Source: Closterium sp. Naga37s-1
Taxonomy: Eukaryota > Streptophyta > Zygnematophyceae > Desmidiales > Closteriaceae
Direction: 5' to 3'
DNA length: 64,000 bases
Assembly: GCA_947471745.1 (NCBI GenBank)
Contig: CANJKZ010000170.1
Coordinates: 1,514,501 to 1,578,500, forward strand
Part shown: positions 40,101-45,875 of the stretch, piece by piece
How the letters are laid out: each line of letters begins with the position of its first letter
How positions within the stretch are numbered: position 1 is the stretch's first letter
Made by a program: the position numbers and the translations under genes
Notes under the pieces: model-generated
What the model was told of the DNA's origin: nothing
Seen by the model: the letters and a program-made list of their open reading frames with translations, nothing else
Databases searched by the model: none

Positions 40101-42639
40101 GTCGAAAAGGCAATGCCCTTGCGATTATGTGTTATGGAGTATGTAGACTGAAGGTACCCTAAACTGTACCGATTTCGCGTAAATTATGAACGATTTCGTT
40201 ACAAAGTGTAGCGGGTGTGTGATTCTAATTCCACTACAACACTAAATTTACCTAATTCCAACGTAATTCATACGCCATGTTATGTCAGCATTTTATGTTA
40301 AGAATCCTGTGATATTGTAATGCTAAAGTTTTCATGAGTTAAATGCGCAAAAATACAACAAAATATTCAGATATCACATTAAATGTTTGCACTTACATAA
40401 ATCTACATCAACTAACATGATAAGTTACACTTCAGGAACCTTTATACAAGATAATGGAATCTCAAACCATCGATGGCAGAGGCAAAATTTCGACCAACCA
40501 GACCGTGCAGGCGTGGAGCTTCGTGACTAGCCAAAATCTTCAGAGCTACTTCCAAACCTGTGCCAAACCTACAACTCACCACCCATGCCTCGAAATCAGG
40601 TGCGACTTCTCGGACTCGCGCTGGGCAATACGCAAACGATACGCCCCCAAAGCATCCAAAGCGCAAACCACCGGCCAAAGCCAATGGTTTGCAAACCAAA
40701 ACGACTGGTTTTACCCAACCAGTCGCTGGCAACTGGTTTCCGATACGAAAGCGAGAAAACATAGTTTCGCGATGCCCACCTGCTCGTGGTGCAGGCCAAT
40801 GGGACGGCGGGCCGATCGGGATCCCGGTGAACATAGTCACGAGCAGCACACGGCGCGTGTTCCCGTCGTTCTACTACGGCGATGAGAGCGATCGCGGGCC
40901 GTACCCGGTGGCGCGGCGCGGCGTGGCGGTGGAGTGGGGGTCGGACCACCACGTGCTGGCTGTGGACCGCGATGCGTGCATGCTCTATGAGATCTACGAC
41001 TTCTCCATGGATGGCAACGGCCGCGGTGAGACCTGGGACTTGATGTTGTGCTGTGCTATCCTGTCCTGTGATCTTGTGAACCTCCTGCATCTACCCACAT
41101 GGCCCTCTCTCCCTCTCTCCCTCCCTCTCTCCCTCCCTCTCTCCCTCCCTCCCTCCCTCCCGCCTTCCATCCCTCCCCCCCTATCTTTGTCAGCTGAAAA
41201 TTGTATCCATTGAAAAGCCTCACAACGAACCAGCTCCCCAAGTCACCTCCTGTTCCCCACTGGTCCACGTGATCCCTCCCATGCACCCCCCTGCCACACA
41301 CCTCCCGGGCACCACGAGCAGTGTCAGCGGGCAGTGGAGCCATTTGGAATCTGACGACCAACAATCTCAGGCCTGCTGGATGGACCTCCGCTGATGCTGC
41401 TGGCCTGCCGGTGAGACTGCTGGGCTGAGAGTGAGAGTGTGGGTGGGGAACGGTGGGTTGTGTTGATAAAATGGGCAGGGAGTGCTGGTTGTGGTGTGGG
41501 AGAAGGAGTGGGGAGTGACGGTGCAAAGGGCCGTGGCTGGCCTTTTGCTTCTGTCTGTGACACACCGTGGTTCACTATCTGTGTACCGCCCTCTCCGCTT
41601 CCCTCTTCTGCTCCCTCCTCCTCCTCCTCCTGCCCTGCCTGCCGCATGTGGCCTTATCCCCCTCCTGCCTGCCACATGGGGCATCCCCTCGCCACCTCTT
41701 CCTGCCTGCAGATGCTGCCTGGCTTGGCGCGCTATGCTGAGGTGGCAGCGGGGGCGATCAACCACGCGCTGCGCTTCACAGCAACAGAGACACAGAAGAA
41801 GTATGTGTGGCCCGCACGCCACTACGCCAGTGACTCCACCAACCCCAACCTGCCCCCCATGGGCCTCCGCCTGCGCCTTAAAAAGGTCTTTCCTGACTTA
41901 ACACCTCTCACTCCTTACTCCGTTCATTCCCCTCCCCCTCCCCCTCCCTCCCATCCGCCCCTTTTCTCTTCTGCCCCTTCTTCTAGTCTTTCTTGCCTGC
42001 GCGTCTCTCTATGCAACTCCCAGCAGACAACACATGTGCGTGTGCATGCAGATGCGTGCACACATGCTCTCAATCACACATGCATAATCGTATGCTTGGG
42101 CGTGTTACCTTGTGAGCGTGGGCACACACATTCATGCCCACACATGCACATGCGTATGTCCCACTCGCCCATCCCCGCTCACCGGCCTCAGCATACCAAT
42201 ATTCAACCATACCCCAGCTATCAAATCCTAGTCATTCAACCCCAACCCTTTCCCCAACCCTTCCTCTCCCGCCCGGCCACACTCGCGGCTGAGGTTCAAC
42301 ATCTATGGCTTCCCGAAGCAGACGCAGGTGGTCCTGCAGGCGCTCAAGATGTACGGCATGATGCTGGCGGACAACGGTGCACCTACAGAGTTTCCCTAAT
42401 CATTCAACCCCAACCCCTTCCCCAACCAGACTTTCAACATCTCTGGCTTTCCAAAGCAGACGCGGGTGATCCTACAGGCGCTCAAGACGTACGGCATGAT
42501 GCTGGCTGACAACGGTGCGTCCTGGTACATCTCCGGTGCGCCGCACGCCAAGTGGGACAACGACGACTTGCACTCGCTGCACCAAGTCCTGGGGAAAAAC
42601 TACGAGGTTGTTGACATGAGCTCCGTGCCCAAGAATTAG
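22173..42639 (+). CDS. Secreted protein of a bacterial-like uncharacterised family, five exons, first intron about 18.4 kb
   Basis: Exons 22173-22437, 40795-41025, 41322-41410, 41712-41885 and 42430-42639 total 969 nt, giving 322 residues with consistent phases (1, 1, 0, 0) and GT-AG borders (tcag/gtact, gtgcag/gcc, cgcg/gtgag, gagcag/tgt, gccg/gtgag, ctgcag/atg, aaag/gtctt, accag/act). The N-terminus MKKSPRVQPVVVARL with a Leu-rich stretch to about residue 30 is a signal peptide. The family pattern runs CAVFPSNNAWN, HPDFGSG, QWDGGPIGIPVNIV, DESDRGPYPV, HHVLAVDRDACMLYEIY, GAIWNLTTNNLRPAGWTSAD, LPGLARYAEV, HALRFT, WPARHYAS, PPMGLRLRLK, ALKTYGMMLADNG, SWYISGAP and KWDNDDLH. From memory this resembles bacterial secreted hypothetical proteins of about 300 residues; the activity is unknown. 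Each exon edge falls where the family sequence is continuous. The TAG stop lies inside the Cop-6 target duplication. Confidence 0.82.
22438..23518. other. Intron 1, left flank
   Basis: Starts with a ggtact-rich microsatellite-like stretch (22438-22500). A perfect palindrome tggtttccaa-g-ttggaaacca lies at about 22859-22879. No coding signal. 23330-23515 is AT-rich with two copies of tagcaatacagtaactacac. It may be the end of a large transposon filling the intron; see findings. Confidence 0.5.
23518..25563 (-). CDS. Antisense multi-exon hypothetical gene inside intron 1
   Basis: Coding-like minus-strand segments separated by GT-AG borders. 25563-25446 (MALGKSKYLVPDSLKMHQ, ending before gtgac) splices in phase to 25350-24982 (GANTAKETKEEP, with a QPAKAPA repeat near residue 90). 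Further segments lie at about 24898-24613 (MSRAKGPVYATKAAAYDEEE), 24542-24450 (VYTKNACDEFLFHREKLNL), 24373-24113 (GLKVAAIAKSQGELRHACVR, then IGKIYRLTRIHALS and ILYYEPKGFPRMCEIYVNAN), about 24035-23890 and 23810-23519 (DGECIGIGKLCIVGWADISD, ending EELY). I could not make the third exon join in frame, and an in-frame stop near 24659 suggests decay or a wrong border. I recognise no family. It may be the second gene of the transposon whose transposase lies at 34860-38458, or a trapped host gene. Confidence 0.5.
25564..26369. other. Intron 1 spacer left of Cop-5
   Basis: AT/GC-mixed, no convincing ORF. It has a short internal duplication (agtatacagttcgctttt near 26090 and agtatacagttcgctttg near 26145). 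It ends in gttgg (26365-26369), the target-duplication copy of Cop-5. Confidence 0.5.
26370..26501 (+). repeat. Cop-5 5' LTR (132 bp)
   Basis: Runs tgtcagaacatt ... aaatcttctca. It contains the shared box taggctatagtggggt, then agggggtacaa, and the telo-box-like attagggttt. Confidence 0.95.
26590..27470. repeat. GC-rich tandem leader of Cop-5 (about 21-bp units)
   Basis: About 40 units of the type gcggccccgccgccccatcg with drift in the last bases (tacctcg, tacctag, ttcctcg, ttacctg). It changes near 27240 into gagccgcccagcagcc units. It lies between the primer-binding site and gag. The open frames through it on both strands are composition artefacts. Confidence 0.92.
27539..28051 (+). CDS. 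Cop-5 gag N-terminal region
   Basis: Begins MATPSVLAFDAEGRAIDFEV, the conserved gag start of this family. It includes WVDDLQLFLQCD, then VARYSSPATAALSRLMLPYL and LRTSDTRYRAALP. It would form the capsid-like part of the particle. It continues toward the long frame that follows. Fossil treatment. Confidence 0.85.
   Translation: MATPSVLAFDAEGRAIDFEVWVDDLQLFLQCDRADGLSLFDLTSGTSTAPAADADATVRSQWATRDAAARLAVRRHLPTSERAHFSQYKSAQTLYDAVVARYSSPATAALSRLMLPYLFPDLTAFPTVTDLITHLRTSDTRYRAALPPDFCARNPPPHVHHSLLHSHSPS
28171..33531 (+). CDS. Cop-5 gag tail and pol polyprotein
   Basis: Long open frame. Domains by position: Gly/Ala-rich tail (28300-28620), variant knuckle CX13CX3HX4C (about 28719-28795), protease with FTLDSGASRSFF (about 29120-29160), integrase zinc site HHRLGHPS ... 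CVPCVEG (29590-29730), integrase core DVWGP, VVDDYSRYTTVF, LHSDRGGEFSS and SPQQNGIAERRIG (29800-30140), long Gly/Ala/Pro/Glu repeat linker (30640-30960, GGAEPRGA units), RT with YVDD at 32548-32559, and RNase H ending about 33530. Known family roles: particle maturation, cDNA synthesis and integration. It looks nearly whole. Confidence 0.92.
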   Translation: MVTRAPPSLRGVPPPPFCPLLPLLLRPTSLFLSRSVRRLPLAGDAALARARGARALEERAGAVEVEVAAVGGVGVAVGVEVGVEGSVAAVEVEVAAAVAVGAEVVEVAEVEAAAEAEAAAVAEAAEASEAAGGGGGAGRGSSQRSGSGGGSRQQQQRGRDTLSPQQLREWYTARQRGGGFGPCSYVLRTGDRAGEQCGGPHPTQRCFGRLTDAWRHQFPEAYEIPRWGELSRAGVAIYDLDFDAILSAMYAVSISDEGDCYRCFPPDPGIETAALGPGEAAALGACDAAALGARVSASSGTGESALSGTASASASLTFTLDSGASRSFFRDRTTLTPLSRPVAVSLADPSGGPVLSRFSTVLPCPAAPSGTLSGLYLPSFSTNLVSGADLQDAEVHQFTPARQRVTHCTEAGTGRHLATFTRQPGSSLYTLTTASPPAAESGRVVTSGQVFAAASRSGPESAPCSCRLLSHETLLWHHRLGHPSLLRLRGMASRLLVSGLPRSLPPLPQGPGPACVPCVEGRLRAAPHSSQFPPTEAPLQTLHMDVWGPARVRGQGHERYFLLVVDDYSRYTTVFPLRSKGDVTEVLIDSIRAARLQLRQSFGSDFPVLRLHSDRGGEFSSGLLRAYCRARGIRQTFTLPDSPQQNGIAERRIGMVMDVARTSMMHAAAPHFLWPFAVRYAAHQINLHPRVSRPETSPALLWTGKVGDASAFRVWGSRAFVRDLSADKLSPRAAPCVFLGFPPDAPGWQFYHPTSRRVLSSQDVTFDESVPYYRLFPYRTPSLPPPPLFLVPGPPQVDPLPPQGPAPSGVSQVDAVEPVEVTGDSGAAEGAEAGGAVPGGAEPRGAGPGGATSGGAEPRGAEPGGAEPGGATSGGAEPRGATPGGAEPRGAEPGGAEPGGAEPGGAEPRGATPGGAEPGGASPGGSPSPSSRREPLSPQELREWFARRWRRAAGAGGPSAAEGAAVAGPRGARPGCTGAGAAEGAGAETTAGSPTGGAPGAAGGSGATGGAAGAGAPAEGSGAVPAASSVAARPRPYFVPLLQQVLGLPPSTGPPPPLECPQPVSSQLQLQPTSPLPAPSPYTGPTGGLAERREPASRPASPVRAARTSGRGSRQRPPPVPGTHRMSLRPSTAPLRAPLPSPPESSLPALADPESDSLRAASPTVTRLLATVVTDPSFESTAASALVTELVDFAARCRLDYAASLVAESESVCPPSVGGECALGTDVLEDRQEEFQCLAAASPHLVSVLLTPEGDPDALDIPTPRSYAEAIEGPYSSQWQAAMDAEMASWKSTGTYVDAVPPPGANIVSGMWIFRVKRPPGSPPVFKARYVARGFSQRQGVDYFQTFSPTPKMTTLRVLLHVAAHRDYELHSLDFSTAFLQGSLHEEIWLRRPPGFTGSFPSRTQWSLRRPVYGLRQAPREWHDTLRTTLAALGFAPSTADPSLFLRTDTSLPPFYILVYVDDLVFATADTAGLAYVKSELQKRHTCTDLGELRSYLGLQITRDRARRTITLTQSHMVQQVLQRFGFTYSSPQATPLSTRHSLSALPSDESVESSGPYPELVGCLMYLMTCTRPDLAYPLSILARYVAPGRHRPEHMAAAKRVLRYLCSTSGMGLVLGGRSPVVLTGHADASWADDQATQRSSQGYTFSLGSGSVSWRATRSSSVLGSSCEAEIYAGAMAAQELRWLTYLLTDLGEPPRSPPVLYVDNKAMLALCREQRLEHRTKHIALRYFLARELQQRGQLRLAYVASEANTADVFTKALPPCDHQRFCTQLGLVPVLPHLLSS
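33744..33875 (+). repeat. Cop-5 3' LTR (132 bp)
   Basis: No difference from 26370-26501 by eye. Followed by gttgg. Confidence 0.95.
33876..34859. other. Intron 1 spacer between Cop-5 and the transposase
   Basis: Contains two copies of a roughly 25-bp block (ggcttgccgcgtgtgagagg at about 33880 and ggcttgccacgtgtgagagg at about 33984), then AT-rich sequence. No gene seen. Confidence 0.5.
34860..38458 (-). CDS. Plavaka-like (CACTA superfamily) DNA transposase, five exons, decaying
   Basis: Exons (minus) at about 38458-37477, 37365-37071, 36421-35994, 35869-35563 and 35486-34860, with GT-AG edges (for example caag/gtatgt, cagcag/gtatgc, cac/gtaagt). The N-terminus has a C2H2 zinc finger (CGYPGCIATLSFAHQKARH). 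The catalytic region has VVAAVIIYSDETTLTTDG then GWPVYISLA, typical of Plavaka/TNP2-like transposases. It continues with DPYGILRMVYPM, DYPEQCKVAGTKSG, CPRCTVPREEL, FDIMHMSLLGVYKHILEGL and IPKIHAMLHGSNDIRRRG. The summed exons are not a multiple of three. After WPVYISLA (about 37640-37610) the likely frame changes to one reading SGHSGALLPEDDGSLF, then AAKKQRRLEVFQEALALIM, so a small deletion lies there. Terminal inverted repeats were not found. Confidence 0.75.
36434..36975. repeat. CA/TG-rich minisatellite in transposase intron
   Basis: About 540 bp built from cacacatgcacacact-type units of 14-16 bp. It sits in the intron between the transposase exons ending at 37071 and starting at 36421. Frames across it are His/Thr artefacts. 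Confidence 0.95.
38459..40794. other. Intron 1, right flank
   Basis: Largely AT-rich with no recognised gene. It holds an A12 run (38641), tggtttccaa at about 39350, an inverted pair around gctgacacagcccggg (39660) and ctgtgccaggctgacgcagc (39718), and the palindrome tggtttgcaaacca at about 40685-40698. The last 90 bases lead into the acceptor gtgcag at 40789-40794. Confidence 0.5.
42295..42376 (+). pseudogene. Partial duplicate of exon 5 inside intron 4 of the secreted-protein gene
   Basis: Encodes FNIYGFPKQTQVVLQALKMY, then GMMLADN, against FNISGFPKQTRVILQALKTY, then GMMLADN in true exon 5 (from 42433). The preceding intron sequence (cattcaaccccaaccctttccccaacc) is duplicated too. The unit spans about 140-170 bp. 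It stops at the aacggtgc that also occurs within exon 5. Splicing at its AG (42292-42293) would break phase, so it is probably not used. Confidence 0.85.
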
Positions 42640-42640
42640 C

Positions 42641-42765
42641 AGTCAAAGTACAATCTTATTTGTAGGCTATAGTGGGGCACTCCTTATGGGGTACAACACT
42701 TTTAGGGTTAGAACTTGTACCCCAACTCTTGCTAATCCAATCATTCCTGCACAATTATTCTGACA
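42641..42765 (+). repeat. Cop-6 5' LTR (125 bp)
   Basis: Has the shared box taggctatagtggggc, then ggggtacaac, and ttttagggtt. Its left edge touches ttagc, which contains the stop codon of the host gene. Confidence 0.9.
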
Positions 42766-42777
42766 TGGTATCAGAGC
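42766..42777 (+). other. Primer-binding site of Cop-6
   Basis: tggtatcagagc directly follows the 5' LTR, the standard plant Copia match to the 3' end of initiator Met tRNA. Confidence 0.85.
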
Positions 42778-42855
42778 ACAGTTCGATCAGCAGCAAACTT
42801 CCAAATTCTCCAGGAACCCTCACAGCTACTAGCTGTACCTTTATCGCAGTTGACA

Positions 42856-43771
42856 ATGGCCGCTCTCGCCAACGCCGCTGTGCTCCCGTCCACCTTCGTC
42901 GGCCAGAGCGCTGAGCTCGCCGCCAAGGTGAACAATGTCGAGGCTCGCGTCTCCATGAGGAAGACCGCCAAGGCCGCTACCAGCAGCGCCTTCTATGGCC
43001 CCGACCGCAACGTGTTCCTGAGCCCCTTCTCCTCCCCCCCGTCGTACCTCACCGGCGAATATGCCGGCGACTACGACTGGGACACCGCGGGTCTGTCCGC
43101 TGACCCCGAGACCTTCGTCAAGAACCGCGAGCTGGAGGTGATGTTAGAATACTAAGGAAGAAGTGATGGATTAGGTTGAGAGAGGGGGGTACAAGCAAAG
43201 TATCGAGATGGTTTCTATACCCCCTAAAGATAGCCCCAATGTAGCCTAGTGAAATGTAAACAGAAACATATATGTTTTGACAGGTGATCCACGCTCGCTG
43301 GGCTCTTCTCGGTGCCCTCGGCTGCCTCACCCCCGAGCTCCTCGCCGGCAACGGCGTGAACTTCGGCGAGGATGTGTGGTTCAAGGCCGGTGCCCAGATC
43401 TTCTCCAGGGGCGGCCTTGACTACATCGACGACCCCAACCTGATCCACGCGCAATCCATCCTAGCCATCTGGGCCACCCAGGTCATCCTCATGGGTGCCG
43501 TCGAGAGCTACCACGTGGGTGGCCTTGAGGGCTTCCAAGAGGTTGAGGACCCCCTGTACCCCGGCGGTGCCTTCGACCCCCTGGGTCTGGCTGACAACCC
43601 CGATGCCCTTGCTGAGCTGAAGGTGAAGGAGCCATGGTGTCGATGTTCGGCTTCTTCGTCCAGGCCATCGTCACCGGCAAGGCCCCCCTGGAGAACCTGT
43701 CCGACCACCTGGCTGACCCCACCGTGAACAACACATGGGCCTATGCCACCAACTTCACCCCCGGCACTTAA
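42856..43771 (+). pseudogene. Captured Lhcb (LHCII chlorophyll a/b-binding protein) retrocopy
   Basis: Starts ATGGCCGCTCTCGCC ([17 protein letters not shown], transit-peptide-like), then [41 protein letters not shown], then [19 protein letters not shown] (helix B), [36 protein letters not shown] (helix C), [26 protein letters not shown], and in a shifted frame [20 protein letters not shown] and [11 protein letters not shown]. This is the normal order of an Lhcb1/2-like thylakoid antenna protein. The copy has no introns, carries its own 5' UTR and ends in about 21 A residues at 43850-43870, so it came from mRNA. The helix A chlorophyll-ligand motif (NGRxAM type) is missing and the frame is lost there. 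A solo LTR also splits helix B. It is therefore non-functional as read. The parent gene is elsewhere. Confidence 0.92.
43142..43282 (-). repeat. Solo LTR (141 bp) inside the captured Lhcb copy
   Basis: tgttagaatac ... tatgttttgaca is flanked by ggtga at 43137-43141 and 43283-43287. It carries the family core (ccccctaaagatagccccaatgtagcct type) in the minus orientation. It looks superficially like an intron, but the duplicated ggtga and the TG/CA ends identify a solo LTR left by LTR-LTR recombination. It postdates the capture. Confidence 0.9.
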
Positions 43772-43882
43772 ATGTGTTTCTAGCTTTGGTGTATAGGTGC
43801 CCTACATCCGTATGCATCTGTTACTGAACTAGTAGCCAGGTTTTCGTTCAAAAAAAAAAAAAAAAAAAAACGTTTCGCATCC

Positions 43883-45349
43883 ATGGTGTTTTGCCCTGAG
43901 GGAGACCCGGATGCACTTGACATCCCTACTCCGCGCTCTTACGCTGAGGCGATCGCGAGTGAGTACTCCTCTCAGTGGCAGACATCCATGGATGCAGAGA
44001 TGACTTCCTGGAAGTCCACATGCACCTACGTCGACGAGGTTCCTCCTCCTGGGACGAACATAGTCGATGGCATGTGGATTTTCAGGGTGAAGCGGCCGCC
44101 GGGTTCTCCGCCTGCCTTCAAGGCGCGTTACGTTGCTAGAGGCTTCAGTCAGCGACAGGGGGTCGACTACTTCCAGACCTTCTCCCCCACCCCGAAGATG
44201 ACCACTCTTCGGGTATTACTGCACGTCGCTGCTCAGCGTGACTACGAGTTGCACTCTTTGGACTTCAGCACAGCTTTCCTGCAGGGCAGCCTGCACGAGG
44301 AGATCTGGCTGCGCCGCCCACCTGGCTTCACTGGGTCGTTTCTTGCAGGTACCCAGTGGAGCCTCCGGCGGCCAGTCTACGGTCTCCGCCAGGCGCCTTG
44401 CGAGTGGCACGTTACACTGAGGACGACGCTTGCAGCTATTGGGTTTGCTCCTTCTACTGCTGACCCGTCGCTGTTTCTACGCACCGACATGTTGCTGCCG
44501 CCGCTCTACGTTCTCGTGTACGTCGACGACTTTGTCTTTGCCACTGCTAACGCTGAGGCACTGGCCCTTGTGAAGTCGGAGCTGCAGAAGAGACACACCT
44601 GCACTGACCTGGGTGAGCTGCGCAGCTATCTTGGCTTGCAGATCACCCGGGACAGAGCACGGCACACCATCACACTGAATCAGTCACACATGGTGCACCA
44701 GGTCCTTCAGTGCTTCGGCTTCCGGTACTCCTCGCCACAGTCCACTCTTCTGCCTACCGGTCACTCGCTCTCAGCTCCACCTTCGGACGAGTCCGTAGAG
44801 CCGAGTGGCCCGTATCCAGAGCTTGTGGGCTGCCTCATGTACGTGATGATCTGCACTCGACCTGACCTTGCCTACCCTCTTAGCATCCTGGCATGCTACA
44901 TTGCGCCCGGGAGACACCGACCAGAGCAGTGGGAGGCCGCTAAGAGGGTGTTGCGCTACTTGTGCTGTACTTCGGGCATGGGGCTTGTGCTTGGAGGACA
45001 GGGTTTAGTGGTACTCATAGGACACTCCGACGCTTCTTGGGCCGAGGACCAGGCGACTCAGCGTTCGACCCAAGGTTACATCTTCAGTCTTGGCTCTGGA
45101 TCTGTCTCGTGGAGGTCCGCTTGTTCTTCTTCTGTGCTTAGTTCCAGCTGTGAGGCCGAGATCCACGCTGGGGCCATGGCTGCACAAGAGCTACACTGGC
45201 TGACCTACCTGCTGACCGACTTGGGGGAGCGGCAGCGTTCTCCTCCAGTTCTGTACGTCGACAACAAGGCAATGCTTGTCTTTTGTCATGAGCAGAGACT
45301 GGATCACAGAACGAAGCACATTGCTCTTCGCTACTTCCTTGCGCGTTAG
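43883..45349 (+). CDS. Cop-6 RT and RNase H segment
   Basis: Begins in the conserved EGDPDALDIPTPRSYAEAI stretch that precedes RT in Cop-5 and Cop-7. It contains WIFRVKRPPGSPPAFKARYV, then YVDDFVFAT (YVDD at about 44518-44529), and RNase H motifs through GHSDASWAEDQ and VDNKAM. It is joined to the poly(A) of the Lhcb copy only about 13 bases upstream. Remnant of pol; no protease or integrase is present. Confidence 0.88.
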   Translation: MVFCPEGDPDALDIPTPRSYAEAIASEYSSQWQTSMDAEMTSWKSTCTYVDEVPPPGTNIVDGMWIFRVKRPPGSPPAFKARYVARGFSQRQGVDYFQTFSPTPKMTTLRVLLHVAAQRDYELHSLDFSTAFLQGSLHEEIWLRRPPGFTGSFLAGTQWSLRRPVYGLRQAPCEWHVTLRTTLAAIGFAPSTADPSLFLRTDMLLPPLYVLVYVDDFVFATANAEALALVKSELQKRHTCTDLGELRSYLGLQITRDRARHTITLNQSHMVHQVLQCFGFRYSSPQSTLLPTGHSLSAPPSDESVEPSGPYPELVGCLMYVMICTRPDLAYPLSILACYIAPGRHRPEQWEAAKRVLRYLCCTSGMGLVLGGQGLVVLIGHSDASWAEDQATQRSTQGYIFSLGSGSVSWRSACSSSVLSSSCEAEIHAGAMAAQELHWLTYLLTDLGERQRSPPVLYVDNKAMLVFCHEQRLDHRTKHIALRYFLAR

Positions 45350-45745
45350 CTGCAGCAGCATCGTCATCTCTGCCTTTCCTACGTGGCCTCGTGGGCCAAC
45401 ACTGCTGATGTCTTCACCAAGGCCCTTGGGTCTGGTGATCATCAGCGTTTCTGCACTGCTCTTGGGCTTGTGCCCACTCTGCCTCACTTGCTGGTTGTTT
45501 GACTTGCTCTTGTTGTACACTGATATATATCTTTATACATGCTTGTTTACTCTTGCTAGGTTGTGATCAGTGTACTGCCTTGCTATTATAACTCTGCATG
45601 TGAACTAGCCTTGTGGCCGCTTGCTTGTGCTCGTATTGTATGGTGTCCTTGAGATCCACCCCGAGATTTGCTTTGCCTTGCTCTTTTGTCTTGCTTGACT
45701 GGTCTTGTGACCGTCTTGTTGTCCCCCACTTAGCCTATGGGGGTG

Positions 45746-45870
45746 TGTCAAAGTACATTCTTACTTGTAGGCTATAGTGGGGCACTCCTTCTGGGGTATA
45801 GCACTTCTGGGGTTAGTACTTGTACCCCAACTCTTGCTAATCCAATCATTCCTGCACTGTTATTCTGACA
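45746..45870 (+). repeat. Cop-6 3' LTR (125 bp)
   Basis: tgtcaaagtac ... ttattctgaca, followed by ttagc. About 91 percent identical to the 5' LTR by eye. Confidence 0.9.
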
Positions 45871-45875
45871 TTAGC

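Larger units (their letters stand above)
42641..45870 (+). mobile_element. Cop-6: Copia element carrying a captured Lhcb cDNA
   Basis: 125-bp LTRs (42641-42765 and 45746-45870, about 11 differences, so roughly 9 percent diverged) are flanked by ttagc at 42636-42640 and 45871-45875. Primer-binding site tggtatcagagc is at 42766. Then comes a polyadenylated Lhcb cDNA (about 42790-43870), joined directly to the RT/RNase H part of Copia pol (about 43884-45490). A Copia 3' UTR and gcctatgggggtg polypurine-type end precede the 3' LTR. Gag, protease and integrase are absent, so it would need a sibling for movement. The intact target duplication shows that the composite moved as a unit. It is older than Cop-5 and Cop-7. 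Broken; treated as a fossil apart from the host cargo. Confidence 0.92.

Noticed and set aside
42295-42376. Mutually exclusive alternative exon
   Set aside because: Its acceptor would shift the reading phase and the duplicate has no complete 3' part.
42766-42777. tRNA gene fragment
   Set aside because: It is the retroelement primer-binding site; no cloverleaf surrounds it.
43142-43282. Genuine intron in the Lhcb copy
   Set aside because: TG/CA ends, duplicated ggtga and LTR core sequence fit a solo LTR, and the copy is otherwise intronless with poly(A).
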